Source: an uncultured SAR116 cluster alpha proteobacterium (GTDB lineage: Bacteria > Pseudomonadota > Alphaproteobacteria > Puniceispirillales > Puniceispirillaceae). Taken from it: 64,000 bases of DNA. Below are positions 1 through 9,800 of the stretch, piece after piece (the first letter of the stretch is position 1; the number at the start of each line of letters is the position of its first letter). The notes under the pieces were generated by a model, which saw nothing but the letters and a program-made list of their open reading frames with translations, was not told where the DNA came from and made no database searches. Where the stretch lies: NCBI GenBank assembly GCA_902516825.1, contig CABXZZ010000001.1, positions 1 through 64,000 on the forward strand. The letters are read 5' to 3'. A program made the position numbers and the translations under genes.

Positions 1-438
1 CAGGCGTCTATAATTACGCCTGCTGAATTAGCAGCTAGTGATCAAGATACTCCAACATCATCTCTTAATTCCGTGCGAGAAATTTTTGACGCTAACTCAG
101 AGAACATCCCTACGCTAACCGCTGTCGGTTATGCTGTAGTATCTTCTCAACCGGGTCAGTCAGATGCACAACGCCGCTTAATGGCAATAAGATCCGCACG
201 AATGGCTGCAATGCGTGATTTAGCTGAGCAAATACATGGATTGCAGGTAGATAGCTCCACTACTGTTATAGATTTAATGGTTCAGAATGATACATTCCGC
301 GGCATTGTTTCTGGCACGATCAGAGGGGCACGCACTGTTCGTATCAATCCTACCGGCGCTGATACATACGAAATCGTTTTGGAGATAGATAGAGAAATGA
401 TTAATTACCTTATTGATACAGGTCGAAGAGTTGCCTAA
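1..438 (+). CDS. flgP: FlgP/LPP20-family flagellar outer-membrane lipoprotein, 5' end missing
   Basis: The frame is open from base 1 to a TAA at 436-438, so the true start, signal peptide and lipobox lie before the window; a GTG at 73 is not needed as a start. The visible 145 residues contain an Ala/Arg-rich helix (MAIRSARMAAMRDLAEQIHG) followed by a beta-rich tail, the pattern of the LPP20/FlgP family. In Vibrio and Rhodobacter sphaeroides FlgP sits at the outer-membrane end of the basal body and works with FlgT in the ring surrounding the LP ring. The next gene is flgT, which supports the call. Family membership is by recognition of pattern and context, not by a search. Confidence 0.72.
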   Translation, partial: QASIITPAELAASDQDTPTSSLNSVREIFDANSENIPTLTAVGYAVVSSQPGQSDAQRRLMAIRSARMAAMRDLAEQIHGLQVDSSTTVIDLMVQNDTFRGIVSGTIRGARTVRINPTGADTYEIVLEIDREMINYLIDTGRRVA

Positions 439-484
439 CTCGATTATCTAAGCGTCTTGGCTAGCAAAGAAAAAAGGTAAAAAA

Positions 485-1663
485 ATGTCGGATATGATAT
501 CTAAAATGCAATATCAACTTGGTTTACGTATTTACTATATTATTGGCATTTTAATTATTGGCATTATGCTAATTGCAATATCTGTTGCAAATGCAACACC
601 AACTAGCCCATTTCAATTTACAATAGCTATTGGCAGAGCAGCTATTACAACCGATGTGCCAGAAGAGCTCGCCAGAATGAGAGCTCTTGAGGATGCATTG
701 TACTTGGCCGCTTTGCAGGGTGGTGCAAATATTAACGGTTTTTCCGCTGTTTCTACCGATACATCTGTGAAAGACCATTTTGTGGTTCGCCCTTCAAGCA
801 AAATACTTGACTACACAATATTATCGGAAGAAAAATCAGATACTAAGGTAGAAGTTAAAATAAGAGCTGCTGTCGGAAATCTACCTCAGAAAAAATGTAA
901 CAACTCTCGTCCTATTAACATAACATTATATCGCCCTCATACATTTATAGATATGAGTGTTCCCGCCTGGATTGAAATTCACCACACAAAATTATTTAAC
1001 GCGATGTTATTTAATCTAGAAAGCAATCCACTTGTAAACACCAAAAATGCAATGAACGTCAGACTGTCACCAGCGAAGTTAAGAACAATCGAAGAACAGT
1101 ATGATTATGCAAGCTTACTTTCCCCTCAAATACGGGTTAAAAATGGCGATTATGCAATTATCCCTACGCTACACCTTTCCACAAGCGATAAAACTACACT
1201 TTTCGAAACATCTCGTCAGGTCAAAATCAAACTTGGCCTCAAGGTATTCAGCGGCGGCAGTTATAATTTTGTGGGAGAGTACGAGAAATCTGCATTATTT
1301 GAAAATGATAGAATAGCGCTTTTCCAAAATTTAGCCGATCTAGATAAACCAAGCCGAGAAGAATTGATTGAAGTTATGGGGGCCCTCATTAAGCCTTTAA
1401 CTTCAGAAATGATAACAATACTTGGCTGCCAAGTATTAAATGAGACACTGTACCTAGATAGTCAGCGTCTAACTGTGCAACTCGGAAGTAATCAGGGTAT
1501 TAGTCCAAATATGCTCGCCATAACTTCTGGTAAACATACACCTTGGACCGTTTTACGAGTGGTTTCTGTTTCTGCAAATACAGCAATCGTTGAGCCACTT
1601 GATAAAGCAAGAGAATTAAGAGATCTTGAGGGAAAAACAGTTGAATTCATGGAGTTGAACTAA
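485..1663 (+). CDS. flgT: Flagellar assembly protein FlgT (H-ring)
   Basis: A 392-residue exported protein. Residues about 18-38 are a hydrophobic signal/anchor ending in ANA. The N-terminal domain carries the family's alanine-rich helix (PEELARMRALEDALYLAALQ). The C-terminal domain, about 325-392, ends in a small beta fold (VVSVSANTAIVEP) typical of FlgT. FlgT forms the H-ring outside the LP ring and helps hold the stator in Vibrio, and a distant homologue is needed for rotation in R. sphaeroides. AAGG about seven bases before the ATG supports this start. Its stop overlaps the next start by one base (TAATG), so the two are co-translated. Confidence 0.85.
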   Translation: MSDMISKMQYQLGLRIYYIIGILIIGIMLIAISVANATPTSPFQFTIAIGRAAITTDVPEELARMRALEDALYLAALQGGANINGFSAVSTDTSVKDHFVVRPSSKILDYTILSEEKSDTKVEVKIRAAVGNLPQKKCNNSRPINITLYRPHTFIDMSVPAWIEIHHTKLFNAMLFNLESNPLVNTKNAMNVRLSPAKLRTIEEQYDYASLLSPQIRVKNGDYAIIPTLHLSTSDKTTLFETSRQVKIKLGLKVFSGGSYNFVGEYEKSALFENDRIALFQNLADLDKPSREELIEVMGALIKPLTSEMITILGCQVLNETLYLDSQRLTVQLGSNQGISPNMLAITSGKHTPWTVLRVVSVSANTAIVEPLDKARELRDLEGKTVEFMELN

Positions 1664-2127
1664 TGTCCAATATATATAGAAAAAAAATTTCGGGTGTCCT
1701 GCTTGCTATTGGCTTTGCGCTAAATTCCTCACACATCGCTAACGCACAATCTCAACCAATTGTCGTGTTGGAATATCCAAATTTTAGCACAAATCAACAA
1801 AATTATTCAGATAATTTATTTATTCAAAATTATGACTACACAACAACACATAAAGTTAAAGAAAATGAGACACTTAGTCATATTTTGGAAGACTATTATT
1901 CTGGGAGCGGATTAAATATGAAGTTCGTCGAAATGGCAATAATTTTTCATAATAAGCACGCATTTGTTAAAAGTAACCCCAATTTTTTATTTGCAGAGAA
2001 AACTTTAAAGCTCCCTTCCCTTAACCAAATACAAGCAATGCTCTTAGGGAATAATGCGCCTGAGAGTTCGACAAAGTCAAAGTCTGGAAGCATTAGAAGT
2101 CAGGAAATCTACTTTATCGGAGGCTAA
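1663..2127 (+). CDS. Exported LysM/FimV-like protein in the flgT operon
   Basis: A 154-residue protein with an N-terminal signal peptide (positively charged start, hydrophobic stretch to about residue 28, cleavage after ANA). Residues about 60-118 match a LysM-like fold as in FimV: a 'KVKENETLSHIL' opening, then a helix with 'MAIIFHNKHAF' and 'NPNFLFAEKTLKLP'. LysM modules bind peptidoglycan, so a periplasmic wall-anchoring role beside the H-ring is plausible, but this is inference. Start overlaps the flgT stop by one base. No flagellar protein of this type is recognised by name. Confidence 0.6.
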   Translation: MSNIYRKKISGVLLAIGFALNSSHIANAQSQPIVVLEYPNFSTNQQNYSDNLFIQNYDYTTTHKVKENETLSHILEDYYSGSGLNMKFVEMAIIFHNKHAFVKSNPNFLFAEKTLKLPSLNQIQAMLLGNNAPESSTKSKSGSIRSQEIYFIGG

Positions 2128-2135
2128 TTTTTATT

Positions 2136-2864
2136 ATGGCACGCTATGTAGCTTTAATTATTGCTTTTTTATGTTTTACGACTCCCTCAAAGCTAATTGC
2201 CGAAACAGGTTTGAGTGGTGAGTCGATCAAAGCTACTATTCAAAACACTCTTAACCTTAACAATATTTCTGCATCACCTGTTATAAACGGTAAAAAACTA
2301 TTTCCAAAATGTGAGAATAATTTAATCATAAATCCTTTTCAAAAAGACTGGAAAACTGTTTCTGTAAAATGTGATGGCAAAACACCCTGGAAAATTATAG
2401 TTAGGAACAAATTTTTTGCTTCACTAGAGGCCGGCGAAAAAGCCAGTGCTACTGCTTTAAACAACAATAAAAAAAGGCAAAAATTTGGAGAAGTTAAAGT
2501 TGGTGCAATCAAACGTAGCATTAGGCGCGGGGATGTGATTATGCCCACTGACGTTATTGAAATAGGTATTCCTTTTAATAAAGCTACAGATATTTTTCCA
2601 AATTACGCAGATTTAATAGGAAGACGCGCCAAAACAACTATAAAAGCTCTTACACCTATATTTTCAAGACAACTTGAAACAAATTTCATGATTGAAGAGG
2701 ATATGCAAGTTACAATAATACATCACGGTAAGCACATATCTGTGAAAATGGACGGTGTTGCATTAGAAAACGGCCAATATGGCGATTGGATAAATGTCAA
2801 AAATACCACAAGTGGTAGAATAATTTTAGCAAAGGTTGTTGCTGAAAAAAAAGTAACCATATAG
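2136..2864 (+). CDS. flgA: P-ring assembly chaperone FlgA
   Basis: A 242-residue periplasmic protein with a signal peptide (hydrophobic residues 5-21). The SAF-type middle segment has 'IKRSIRRGDVIMPTDVIE', and the C-terminal beta domain has 'GDWINVKNTTSGRIILAKVV', both hallmarks of FlgA. FlgA chaperones FlgI during P-ring assembly around the rod. A GGAGG lies upstream of the ATG, inside the end of the preceding gene. The flgA-flgM-flgN order is the standard polar-flagellum order. Confidence 0.92.
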   Translation: MARYVALIIAFLCFTTPSKLIAETGLSGESIKATIQNTLNLNNISASPVINGKKLFPKCENNLIINPFQKDWKTVSVKCDGKTPWKIIVRNKFFASLEAGEKASATALNNNKKRQKFGEVKVGAIKRSIRRGDVIMPTDVIEIGIPFNKATDIFPNYADLIGRRAKTTIKALTPIFSRQLETNFMIEEDMQVTIIHHGKHISVKMDGVALENGQYGDWINVKNTTSGRIILAKVVAEKKVTI

Positions 2865-2866
2865 GC

Positions 2867-2893
2867 TAACATTTAGAGTAATTAGGTCGTTAT
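2867..2893 (+). promoter_or_regulatory. Candidate sigma28 (FliA) promoter for flgM
   Basis: TAACATTT at 2867-2874, an 11-base spacer and GTCGTTAT at 2886-2893 resemble the FliA consensus TAAAGTTT-N11-GCCGATAA. It is placed between flgA and flgM, 22 bases before the flgM ATG. flgM is commonly under FliA control. The same -10 octamer occurs upstream of fliD. Confidence 0.6.
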
Positions 2894-2914
2894 TACGTGT
2901 GAGGAGTAAAAAAA

Positions 2915-3220
2915 ATGGTTGATTCTATCAAACAATCAATGAATCGAGTCGATGTACAGCGTACACGTGCTAATGATACCGAACCGAAACTCGGAACAAA
3001 ATTTAACGATGTTAATAATCGGGCTTCGTTAGATAGTGCCAATGTTGACACCAGTAAAGTAGAGATGTCGGACAAGGTGGCGCAGTTAGCTCAACAACCG
3101 CCAATTGATACCGAAGCTGTCGCACGCATTAAAAACGCGATCGCTGATGGTAGATATCCAATTGACATTGAAGCTGTCTCCGATGCATTGATGGATGCGT
3201 ATCGCGATATGAAATCTTAA
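2915..3220 (+). CDS. flgM: Anti-sigma28 factor FlgM
   Basis: A 101-residue protein whose C-terminal half is canonical FlgM: 'EMSDKVAQLAQQPPIDTEAV' followed by 'IKNAIADGRYPIDIEAVSDALMDA', the segment that binds FliA. The N-terminal half is polar and disordered, as expected for a protein exported through the hook. A GAGGAG lies 9-14 bases before the ATG. It lies between flgA and an flgN-like gene and probably has its own late promoter (see 2867-2893). It holds FliA inactive until the hook is finished. Confidence 0.93.
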   Translation: MVDSIKQSMNRVDVQRTRANDTEPKLGTKFNDVNNRASLDSANVDTSKVEMSDKVAQLAQQPPIDTEAVARIKNAIADGRYPIDIEAVSDALMDAYRDMKS

Positions 3221-3248
3221 ATATATCTCTTTGTTAGAGGAGAGATAT

Positions 3249-3554
3249 ATGCGTGAAGAAAAAATTGATGTTTTCTTGAACACCTTCAGATTGCTTCTGG
3301 AAGGTGCCTTAGCTTGTCTAGATAACGGCAAAGCATTTAATCAAAAAATCAACGAAATTGAACAATGTTTGTTAAATGCCTCGCCCAGTTTGGTCTCTCA
3401 GTTAGCCCGACAACCCATTGAAATTGAACAGGGAGAAACAATAAGGACTATTATTGCCCTTATTGAAGAACTCGAATTAAAATCTAATGCCAAGTTGGAC
3501 TGGTTTCAAGATTTAGACAGACATTTAAAGCGAACACTTGCCAATGACATCTAA
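3249..3554 (+). CDS. flgN: FlgN-like export chaperone
   Basis: A 101-residue, mostly helical protein with no signal or membrane segment. The ATG at 3249 is chosen over an upstream TTG because AGAGGAGAG (3236-3244) is ideally spaced before it. Sequence similarity to FlgN is weak by eye; the call rests on size, helix content and position directly after flgM, where flgN stands in Vibrio and R. sphaeroides. FlgN is the chaperone for FlgK and FlgL; here the FlgK client would be an unusual 1739 aa. Confidence 0.55.
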   Translation: MREEKIDVFLNTFRLLLEGALACLDNGKAFNQKINEIEQCLLNASPSLVSQLARQPIEIEQGETIRTIIALIEELELKSNAKLDWFQDLDRHLKRTLANDI

Positions 3555-3590
3555 AAAAGGTCAAATAAAAAAGACCTTGAGGGGGACGAT

Positions 3591-4028
3591 TTGCAACAAA
3601 TTCCAGATATTACGCATTATTTAATTACCCAATTTACTGGACTTGTAATTCTTGCGATTGTGATGATTGCTTTTATTTTAATTATACAAAGAGCAGTGAC
3701 TAAATTAACGGATCAAATATATATTGACACATCCAAAATTGACAAAATGAACGAACAAATTGAAGATAGCCAACAAGCACTTGTTTCAATTTTGACGCAG
3801 AGTGATAAACTTTTTAAAGAATTTTTAGATTTAAATAAAAAACTCACTTCTATGCAGCAGGAACTATCTTTACTTTCTAGTGATTATTCTGGCAATAAGC
3901 AGGTAGCACAAGCAATAGAGTTAGCTCGAAAAGGCTTAAATACAAAATCAATAGTTGAAAAGACCGGCCTTTCTACTGAAGATGCAGATGCCATCGTTAG
4001 ATTTCATGGAGAAAACAGCCCTTCGTAA
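3591..4028 (+). CDS. DUF2802-like membrane-anchored protein
   Basis: A 145-residue protein with one N-terminal membrane helix (about residues 13-35), a coiled-coil-like middle (50-100) and a C-terminal helix-turn segment 'LARKGLNTKSIVEKTGLSTE' followed by DADAIVRFHG, the recognisable signature of the DUF2802 family often found beside polar flagellar or chemotaxis genes in gammaproteobacteria. The start is a TTG preceded by GAGGGGGA. Function is unknown. It follows flgN by 36 bases and is probably in the same transcript. Confidence 0.6.
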   Translation: MQQIPDITHYLITQFTGLVILAIVMIAFILIIQRAVTKLTDQIYIDTSKIDKMNEQIEDSQQALVSILTQSDKLFKEFLDLNKKLTSMQQELSLLSSDYSGNKQVAQAIELARKGLNTKSIVEKTGLSTEDADAIVRFHGENSPS

Positions 4029-4128
4029 CAACTCTTTTATTAATTTTGAGGGTAATTCTTTTATCTTGGAATTTTGGTCTTCGATTTTTATCAAAATTAA
4101 ACCAAACGTGAAGAAGTTTCGCCTCAAA

Positions 4129-4473
4129 TTACATTTTAAACTTATCGATGACGCATCTCACACTCTCATAGGTATTACCTACAAAGATTTGAATGGAGCC
4201 CGTTTTCCTATTAGCTATGAGCCGCACGCCCTCACCTTCCATACTTATTTCATCTTGTGTGAGTGATAAAATTTCAGCTTTAATAAGCTTAGAGGCAAAT
4301 TGCACATTCGCAATAGCGCCCCGTTTCAAATTCCCAACTGATATTTCGTAAAGAGCGGTTTGTCTTGGCTCACAGGAATAGTTCTCATAACTAAATCTAG
4401 TCAAATCATCACAAGCTGTAAAGACAAATACTGTTCCCAATAAGCATGTAAGCGATCTTCCCAATAATTTCAT
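4129..4473 (-). CDS. Small lipoprotein of unknown function
   Basis: A 114-residue minus-strand protein starting at an ATG preceded by AAAGGA; an ATG 21 bases further upstream is less well supported. A lipoprotein signal is clear: MKLLGRSLTCLLGTVFVFTAC, with Cys at residue 21 in an FTAC lipobox, followed by DD. Acidic residues after the lipid Cys can favour inner-membrane retention, but this is weak evidence. The rest is beta-rich with two further cysteines (SYENYSCEP and VRCVID). Not recognised. It sits opposite to its flagellar neighbours. Confidence 0.6.
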   Translation of the reverse strand: MKLLGRSLTCLLGTVFVFTACDDLTRFSYENYSCEPRQTALYEISVGNLKRGAIANVQFASKLIKAEILSLTQDEISMEGEGVRLIANRKTGSIQIFVGNTYESVRCVIDKFKM

Positions 4474-4566
4474 AACAAATCCTTTTAGAGGCATTTATTT
4501 ATACGTTTACCAACTAAATTTCCGCAAATTTGCAAAAATCAAAAGTAGGGTCTTCTCCTTGTTAAT

Positions 4567-5172
4567 TTAATTATTTTCTTCGGTTTCAGCTTCCTCGGTT
4601 TCAGCTTCCTCAGTTTCTGCTTCCTCGGTTTCTTCTTTTTCTTCAGAAATTGAAGAAACATTTTCTTTTAAACTATCGTCTAGTTCTCCCGCAGAATCCT
4701 CCACCTTTTCTGCTTTTCCTGCCGCTATCAGAACATCAGCTTCCTCACTGTGAACATCAACAATCACACCCTTTGGAAACCGTACTCCTTTGACAACACT
4801 ATTTTCCGTGATCCGCAACCTTATCCAGTTATTATCATCTTCATCGTCAGTATGGTCGACCGAATCATCCTCATAATCATCATTTGAAATATTCTGCTCA
4901 GGAGCTGTAAATTTAGATATTGGCGCTGCATCTTTTTTTTCTTGGATATCTAAAAGACGCTGCCTTAGCACATATACTCGTGCCGCAAGAATACCCAGCC
5001 TTTTTTGTTCAACTTCTTCTTTGGCAAGCAACTGCTTCAAAAATTCTATTGTTTCAGCAAATGTTTTACCATCACATGCTTCTATTAATTTTGCACGAAT
5101 AGCTACAACCTCTGGAGAGAGTAAAATAGAGCTTCCAGCGCCAGCACGGTTATCATCGAGAGAGAATTCCAT
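4567..5172 (-). CDS. Acidic protein of unknown function with a Glu/Thr/Ala repeat tail
   Basis: A 201-residue, strongly acidic protein, divergent from flgB. Residues 20-75 are helical with coiled-coil character, a central segment is Asp-rich (DDYEDDSVDHTDDEDD), then a small domain (WIRLRITENSVVKGVRFPKG) resembles a short beta fold, and the tail consists of EEAET repeats. No signal peptide or membrane segment. Not recognised. Its start lies 24 bases from the sigma54 site of flgB, so the two promoters face away from each other in a very short space. Confidence 0.55.
   Translation of the reverse strand: MEFSLDDNRAGAGSSILLSPEVVAIRAKLIEACDGKTFAETIEFLKQLLAKEEVEQKRLGILAARVYVLRQRLLDIQEKKDAAPISKFTAPEQNISNDDYEDDSVDHTDDEDDNNWIRLRITENSVVKGVRFPKGVIVDVHSEEADVLIAAGKAEKVEDSAGELDDSLKENVSSISEEKEETEEAETEEAETEEAETEENN
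4581..4640 (-). repeat. 15-bp tandem repeat coding the EEAET tail
   Basis: Three units of 15 bp (4581-4595, 4596-4610, 4611-4625), the first two identical, followed by a degenerate fourth to 4640. As the unit is a multiple of three, copy changes keep the frame. Confidence 0.85.
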
Positions 5173-5195
5173 TTTTAAACCTCAATATTTGATTT

Positions 5196-5211
5196 TGGCA
5201 TCTTACTTGCA
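5196..5211 (+). promoter_or_regulatory. Sigma54 promoter for flgBCDE
   Basis: TGGCATCTTACTTGCA matches TGGCA-N6-TTGCW exactly and ends 77 bases before the flgB ATG. Confidence 0.8.
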
Positions 5212-5288
5212 AATTCCACACCAAACCAAGGGATTATCCCTAATTATTTATTACGTATTTGAGTTAAGTTTAAGAGGTTTAAGAAAAA

Positions 5289-5675
5289 ATGAAAAGCATT
5301 GGCGACCATTTAAGATTTCATGCATCTGCGCTGCAATTGCGGTCTCGCAGAAATGACATTCTTGCATCTAATATAGCAAATGCGGCAACACCTAATTTTA
5401 AGGCTCGTGACCTCAATTATAAACAACAAATTCGTCAAGTTGATGGTTCTGGACCACTTAAAGCAACCAACAATAAACATTTTAATGTTGCTGTCAAAAA
5501 CCCACATCAAACACTTTTTTACAGGCAACCTATAAATCCGTCTATGGACGGAAATACAGTGGAATTAAGTGTCGAACAGCTTGAGTTCTCAGAAAACTCA
5601 GTTCGGTATCAAACATCTCTTGAATTTTTAAACAAAAGAATAGCTGGTCTTATGTCCGCTATTAGAGGCGAGTAA
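5289..5675 (+). CDS. flgB: Proximal rod protein FlgB
   Basis: A 128-residue rod protein with the axial-protein N-terminus 'RRNDILASNIANAATPNFKA' and the C-terminal heptad-like helix ending in 'FLNKRIAGLMSAIRGE'. Normal length for FlgB. First gene of the flgBCDEFGHIJKL block and downstream of a sigma54 site. Its TAA overlaps the flgC ATG by one base. Confidence 0.93.
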   Translation: MKSIGDHLRFHASALQLRSRRNDILASNIANAATPNFKARDLNYKQQIRQVDGSGPLKATNNKHFNVAVKNPHQTLFYRQPINPSMDGNTVELSVEQLEFSENSVRYQTSLEFLNKRIAGLMSAIRGE

Positions 5676-6091
5676 TGGCTGAAATTAAAAACGTATTTGA
5701 TATTTCTGGAAGAGCAATGGCCGCTCAATTAGTGCGACTTAATACAATCGCTAGTAACCTTGCAAACGCGGGCAACCTCGCAGCTTCGGAAGAAGAAGCC
5801 TACCGCTCACTTAAACCTGTTTTTGAAACACAATACGCTAACGAAGTAAAAAACAATGGTATTGCAACAACACAAGCTATTGAAATTGTTGAGTCAAATC
5901 GTCTGCCAGAAAAACTTTATTTGCCCGACCACCCGAGTGCTGACAAAGAAGGCTTTGTCTACAGTGCAGGGGTAAATATCGAAGAAGAATATGTCGAGAT
6001 GATGGAAGCAAGTCGTCAATATCAAAATAACGTTGAAGTGATAACCACTCTAAGAACACTTATGATGCGCACTATAAGTATGGGCAAATAA
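5675..6091 (+). CDS. flgC: Proximal rod protein FlgC
   Basis: A 138-residue rod protein. The N-terminal axial motif is '[20 protein letters not shown]', and the C-terminal motif is '[20 protein letters not shown]', characteristic of FlgC. It forms part of the proximal rod with FlgB and FlgF. Length is standard. It overlaps flgB by one base and is followed after 19 bases by flgD. Confidence 0.93.
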   Translation: MAEIKNVFDISGRAMAAQLVRLNTIASNLANAGNLAASEEEAYRSLKPVFETQYANEVKNNGIATTQAIEIVESNRLPEKLYLPDHPSADKEGFVYSAGVNIEEEYVEMMEASRQYQNNVEVITTLRTLMMRTISMGK

Positions 6092-6110
6092 TATTAAAAT
6101 GGAGAAAATA

Positions 6111-6806
6111 ATGAGTAGCATAGACTCAAATAGCCAAGCACATTTAAACACTATCCTTGATAAAATTGGTGTCAAAAATTCTGATTCACAAAAATCTGCC
6201 TCTAAAGATAACTTGGGTCAGAAAGATTTCCTAAAATTAATGACAACTCAATTACAAAACCAAGACCCTTTTGCTCCAATGGAAAATGCAGAATTTATTG
6301 GCCAGATGGCTCAATTCTCTACCGTAACCGGCATTGCTGAAATGGGAGAGGCTCTTAAAAGCATCAGCTCCCAGTTAAATGAGTTTCGCATTGCTACGGC
6401 ATCAAACATGCTTGGTAGCTCTGTTATGATACCTGGAAATTACGCAAGAATTGACTCAGATCAGACTATTCATGGCATGGTTGACCTACCAAAAGCTTCT
6501 GCTCAAACTGAAGTACGTTTTACAGACGCAGCGGGTAACATTTTGCACAGTAAGCAACTTGGAGCACAAGCTTCGGGTCTGGTTGGGTTTAGCTGGGAAA
6601 ACATTCCAGCTGATATCACAGATAAGAATGAACCAATACGTATTGAAGCCTTTGCTGACTTCGGGAATGGTATTGAAAGCCTTACTCCGTCGATATTTGC
6701 AGAGGTCCTCGCGGCCTCTACTGGTGATGAAACCAAAGGTGTTGTTTTGGATGTTCGCGATTATGGCGAGATTCTTGCATCAGACGTACAGAAGTTTAGA
6801 CGCTAA
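6111..6806 (+). CDS. flgD: Hook-capping protein FlgD
   Basis: A 231-residue protein. The conserved N-terminal block '[20 protein letters not shown]' and '[18 protein letters not shown]' identify FlgD, the scaffold cap for hook growth. The ATG at 6111 is preferred over the one at 6099 because GGAGAA at 6101-6106 serves it. Middle domain (about 95-180) is the usual beta-rich FlgD fold. Length is normal even though the hook subunit it places is several times the usual size, which is worth noting for cap-hook geometry. Confidence 0.92.
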   Translation: MSSIDSNSQAHLNTILDKIGVKNSDSQKSASKDNLGQKDFLKLMTTQLQNQDPFAPMENAEFIGQMAQFSTVTGIAEMGEALKSISSQLNEFRIATASNMLGSSVMIPGNYARIDSDQTIHGMVDLPKASAQTEVRFTDAAGNILHSKQLGAQASGLVGFSWENIPADITDKNEPIRIEAFADFGNGIESLTPSIFAEVLAASTGDETKGVVLDVRDYGEILASDVQKFRR

Positions 6807-6851
6807 TAAAATAAAAAGAATGTTGAATAAGAAATTTAGGAGAGAGATGAA

Positions 6852-9800
6852 ATGTCATTCTATACCGCGCTTACAGGATTGAACGGCTCGCAGGCAGATA
6901 TATCGGCCTCATCAAACAACATTGCGAACGTTGGAACGACGGGCTTTAAAAGAAGCCGTGCAGAATTTGGTGATATTTTCGCAACATCACCATTGCAGAA
7001 TGCATCCTCTTCTATTGGTTCAGGTACAATTCTAAAAGGTATTAAGCAGCAGTTCACACAAGGTAACATTGCTGCTTCTTTAAATGCTCTTGACCTCGCT
7101 ATTTCTGGACAAGGATTTTTTGCACTGAAACCGTCTCTTACTTCTACCCAAACAGTTTATACAAGAAATGGTTCCTTGAATGTGAATAATGACCGTTATG
7201 TGGTTGACTCAGCTGGTCAATATTTACTTGTTTATCCTGTGAACGAAGATGGTTCTGTTACAGCAAAGGATCTAGATAGCGCGCTCCCTATGCAATTACC
7301 TGTTACTTCTGGTGACCCAAAAGCGACTGGAAATATTGAACTTGGAGTAAACGTTCCCGCTGCTGCTGAGGTGGTGCCCGATAAAACACAGTTTGCAGAT
7401 GGATACTCCTTCAATCCCTCGAACCCAGAAACATATACAAACTCAACTTCAATAACCATATTTGACGATCTGGGTAACCCAACAATTGCGACAATTTATT
7501 TTATTAAGACGCAGAACGCTTCCGCTGAGGACCCCACCAACAAATATGATACACGTCTTGTGATAAATGACACAGTTATTGACCCAGATCTTGTTAGCTC
7601 TGTCGATGATGCAGGAAATCAAATTTTTATAGACCGGTTTGGTTCTCAAACCACAGAAGTTCCCGATGATAACTACTTTCTTGAAGGAAAAGGGTCGCCT
7701 TTATATAAGTTGGATGATTTACAATCTTTGGTTGATTCTGAACCTACTAAAGTCAGAGGTCAGGTTTCTACTTTTGATTTTGGTGATGAGGGTGACAAGT
7801 TAGTTGAAATCGTAACTGATCCAGTGTTGTTCAACGCAACCCGCGAATCTGGCGTTGCAGATAGTCAAGTATTCTGGGGTAAAAATTTCTTAAGTATCAA
7901 GGTTGATGATATTGATACACCGGTGAATATCGATATTCGCCCAGGTAAATATAACGCTGAACAACTAGCGACCGAGGTTACACGAGCAATAAATAATAAG
8001 TTTGGTGATGATAGAAAATTCCAGATAGTGCAAAATGTGGACGATACATTAAACTTTAACTTCTTCAAATTACTACCCGATGGAACCTCCTCTGGACTAT
8101 CAAATGGTGAAATAGAAGTTGATTTGCTCAGTGATTCTTTCGTAACTGATGTTAACGGCATAGATCTTGATGGGGCATCGCCAGACTTTACTAACGAACA
8201 GTTTTTAGCACATGCTCAAGCGAGGATAAACGATGCACTTAACGAATATGCTGTTTCCTCGACTGACGATACAGTTCAGTACGCGACAGCGTTGGGTGTG
8301 AATGACAAACTATTTGCGAGAACGGCTGGTTCTCAAATGTCTGACGTTTTAGAGGCTACAGAAGTAGTAAAATTTAAACATTATTCCTCGTCGACAGACA
8401 GCCCAACAAAATTTGTTATTACCGATAATACCGAAATTCAGTCAGCCGATATTGATTCTACAACAGCAGACCCTACGACAGCGGCAAGTTATAATTGGTC
8501 CGTTTCTAACGAAATTTTTGACCAGGGTGACACGTTTACAATAAATGTAGATACAGATTATACATATTCATACACCGCCAACTCCGGGGACACAAGGAAC
8601 GAGGTTATTTCTGGACTTATAAGTCTAATTGGAACTGAGTTGGATGGATCATTTACTATCACTACTTCCGAGGATTCGTCTGGGTTATCCAATTTTACGA
8701 TAACTTCAGATGCAGTTGACACAGCGTTCAATTTTTCAGCTAGTTTTTCGGATTATTTACAGGGAGCATCAACGGATACCTACTATACAGCAACATCCTC
8801 CTCCACAACATCGACTGCTTACAACTTAGAAACAGATACCGTTGCTATCTATGACATTGGAGACCAAATTACTTTTTCTGCAATGATTAATGATGGGACC
8901 AGTGAAAATCAGGAAGTGATATCTTACACCATAACATCTGATGATATTGGAACAACAGCTGCCGATACCGCATTAAATGTTGCCACAGCAATTGCAACAG
9001 ACTTAAGCCCATCTAGTTTTTCCATAGCTCAAGCAGATCCAACTTCTGCTGAACTAACTATATCAATTGATGACCCTGCGAGTACGTTAGAGGCTGGTGC
9101 AACAATCACCAAAACTACAAATTCTTCAAATGATATTTCGGTTTCAGACAAATTTTTAGTCCACTCTTATTATGGCTCTCGCCCCGAATTAAGTGTTTAT
9201 GATAAAATGACTGCTGTAACTGCGGCGGATGATAGTCAAACTATTGAATATGACGGTACGGACACACTTAAAATATACGTTGACGACGCATCAGGTTTCA
9301 CACAGTTAGAAAATATTCGAATTGCTGGTAATTTTAGTGACGACGACATTGACTCGGGGGCTAACAACCTTATCAATGGTCGTGAATTCACAATCGCGAG
9401 TATCGACACGACAAACAATTTTATTACGATTTCGACCCAAGGGTTAGGTTTTGAAACTAACGCGCAAACCTTAATGTTCACATCGACAGATGTACATGTA
9501 TTAAGTGACGAATCAACGAACGTTGAAGCGTATTTTGAGGGAGCTGAGCAGGTTTATGAAGATGCGCCAATTGCCTTTAACAGTCAAAAAATAGTGCTCA
9601 GAGAAACCGGAAATATTAACAAACATGCATATACAAACGATGATATTGCGAATGTCACTGGTGGAAACGGAATTTTTGAAATTACAGAAACTATTTTCGA
9701 CCTAACTCAAGATGTTGACGGCACATCTACTAATTCGCTAAATATTCTCGGATTAAATGGACTAGCTCAAAGTGATACAAAAACTGTTTGGGTGGATGAA

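Noticed and set aside
3955-4266. Plus-strand frame running from the DUF2802-like gene into the lipoprotein region
   Set aside because: It overlaps two better supported genes, has no good start and no domain.
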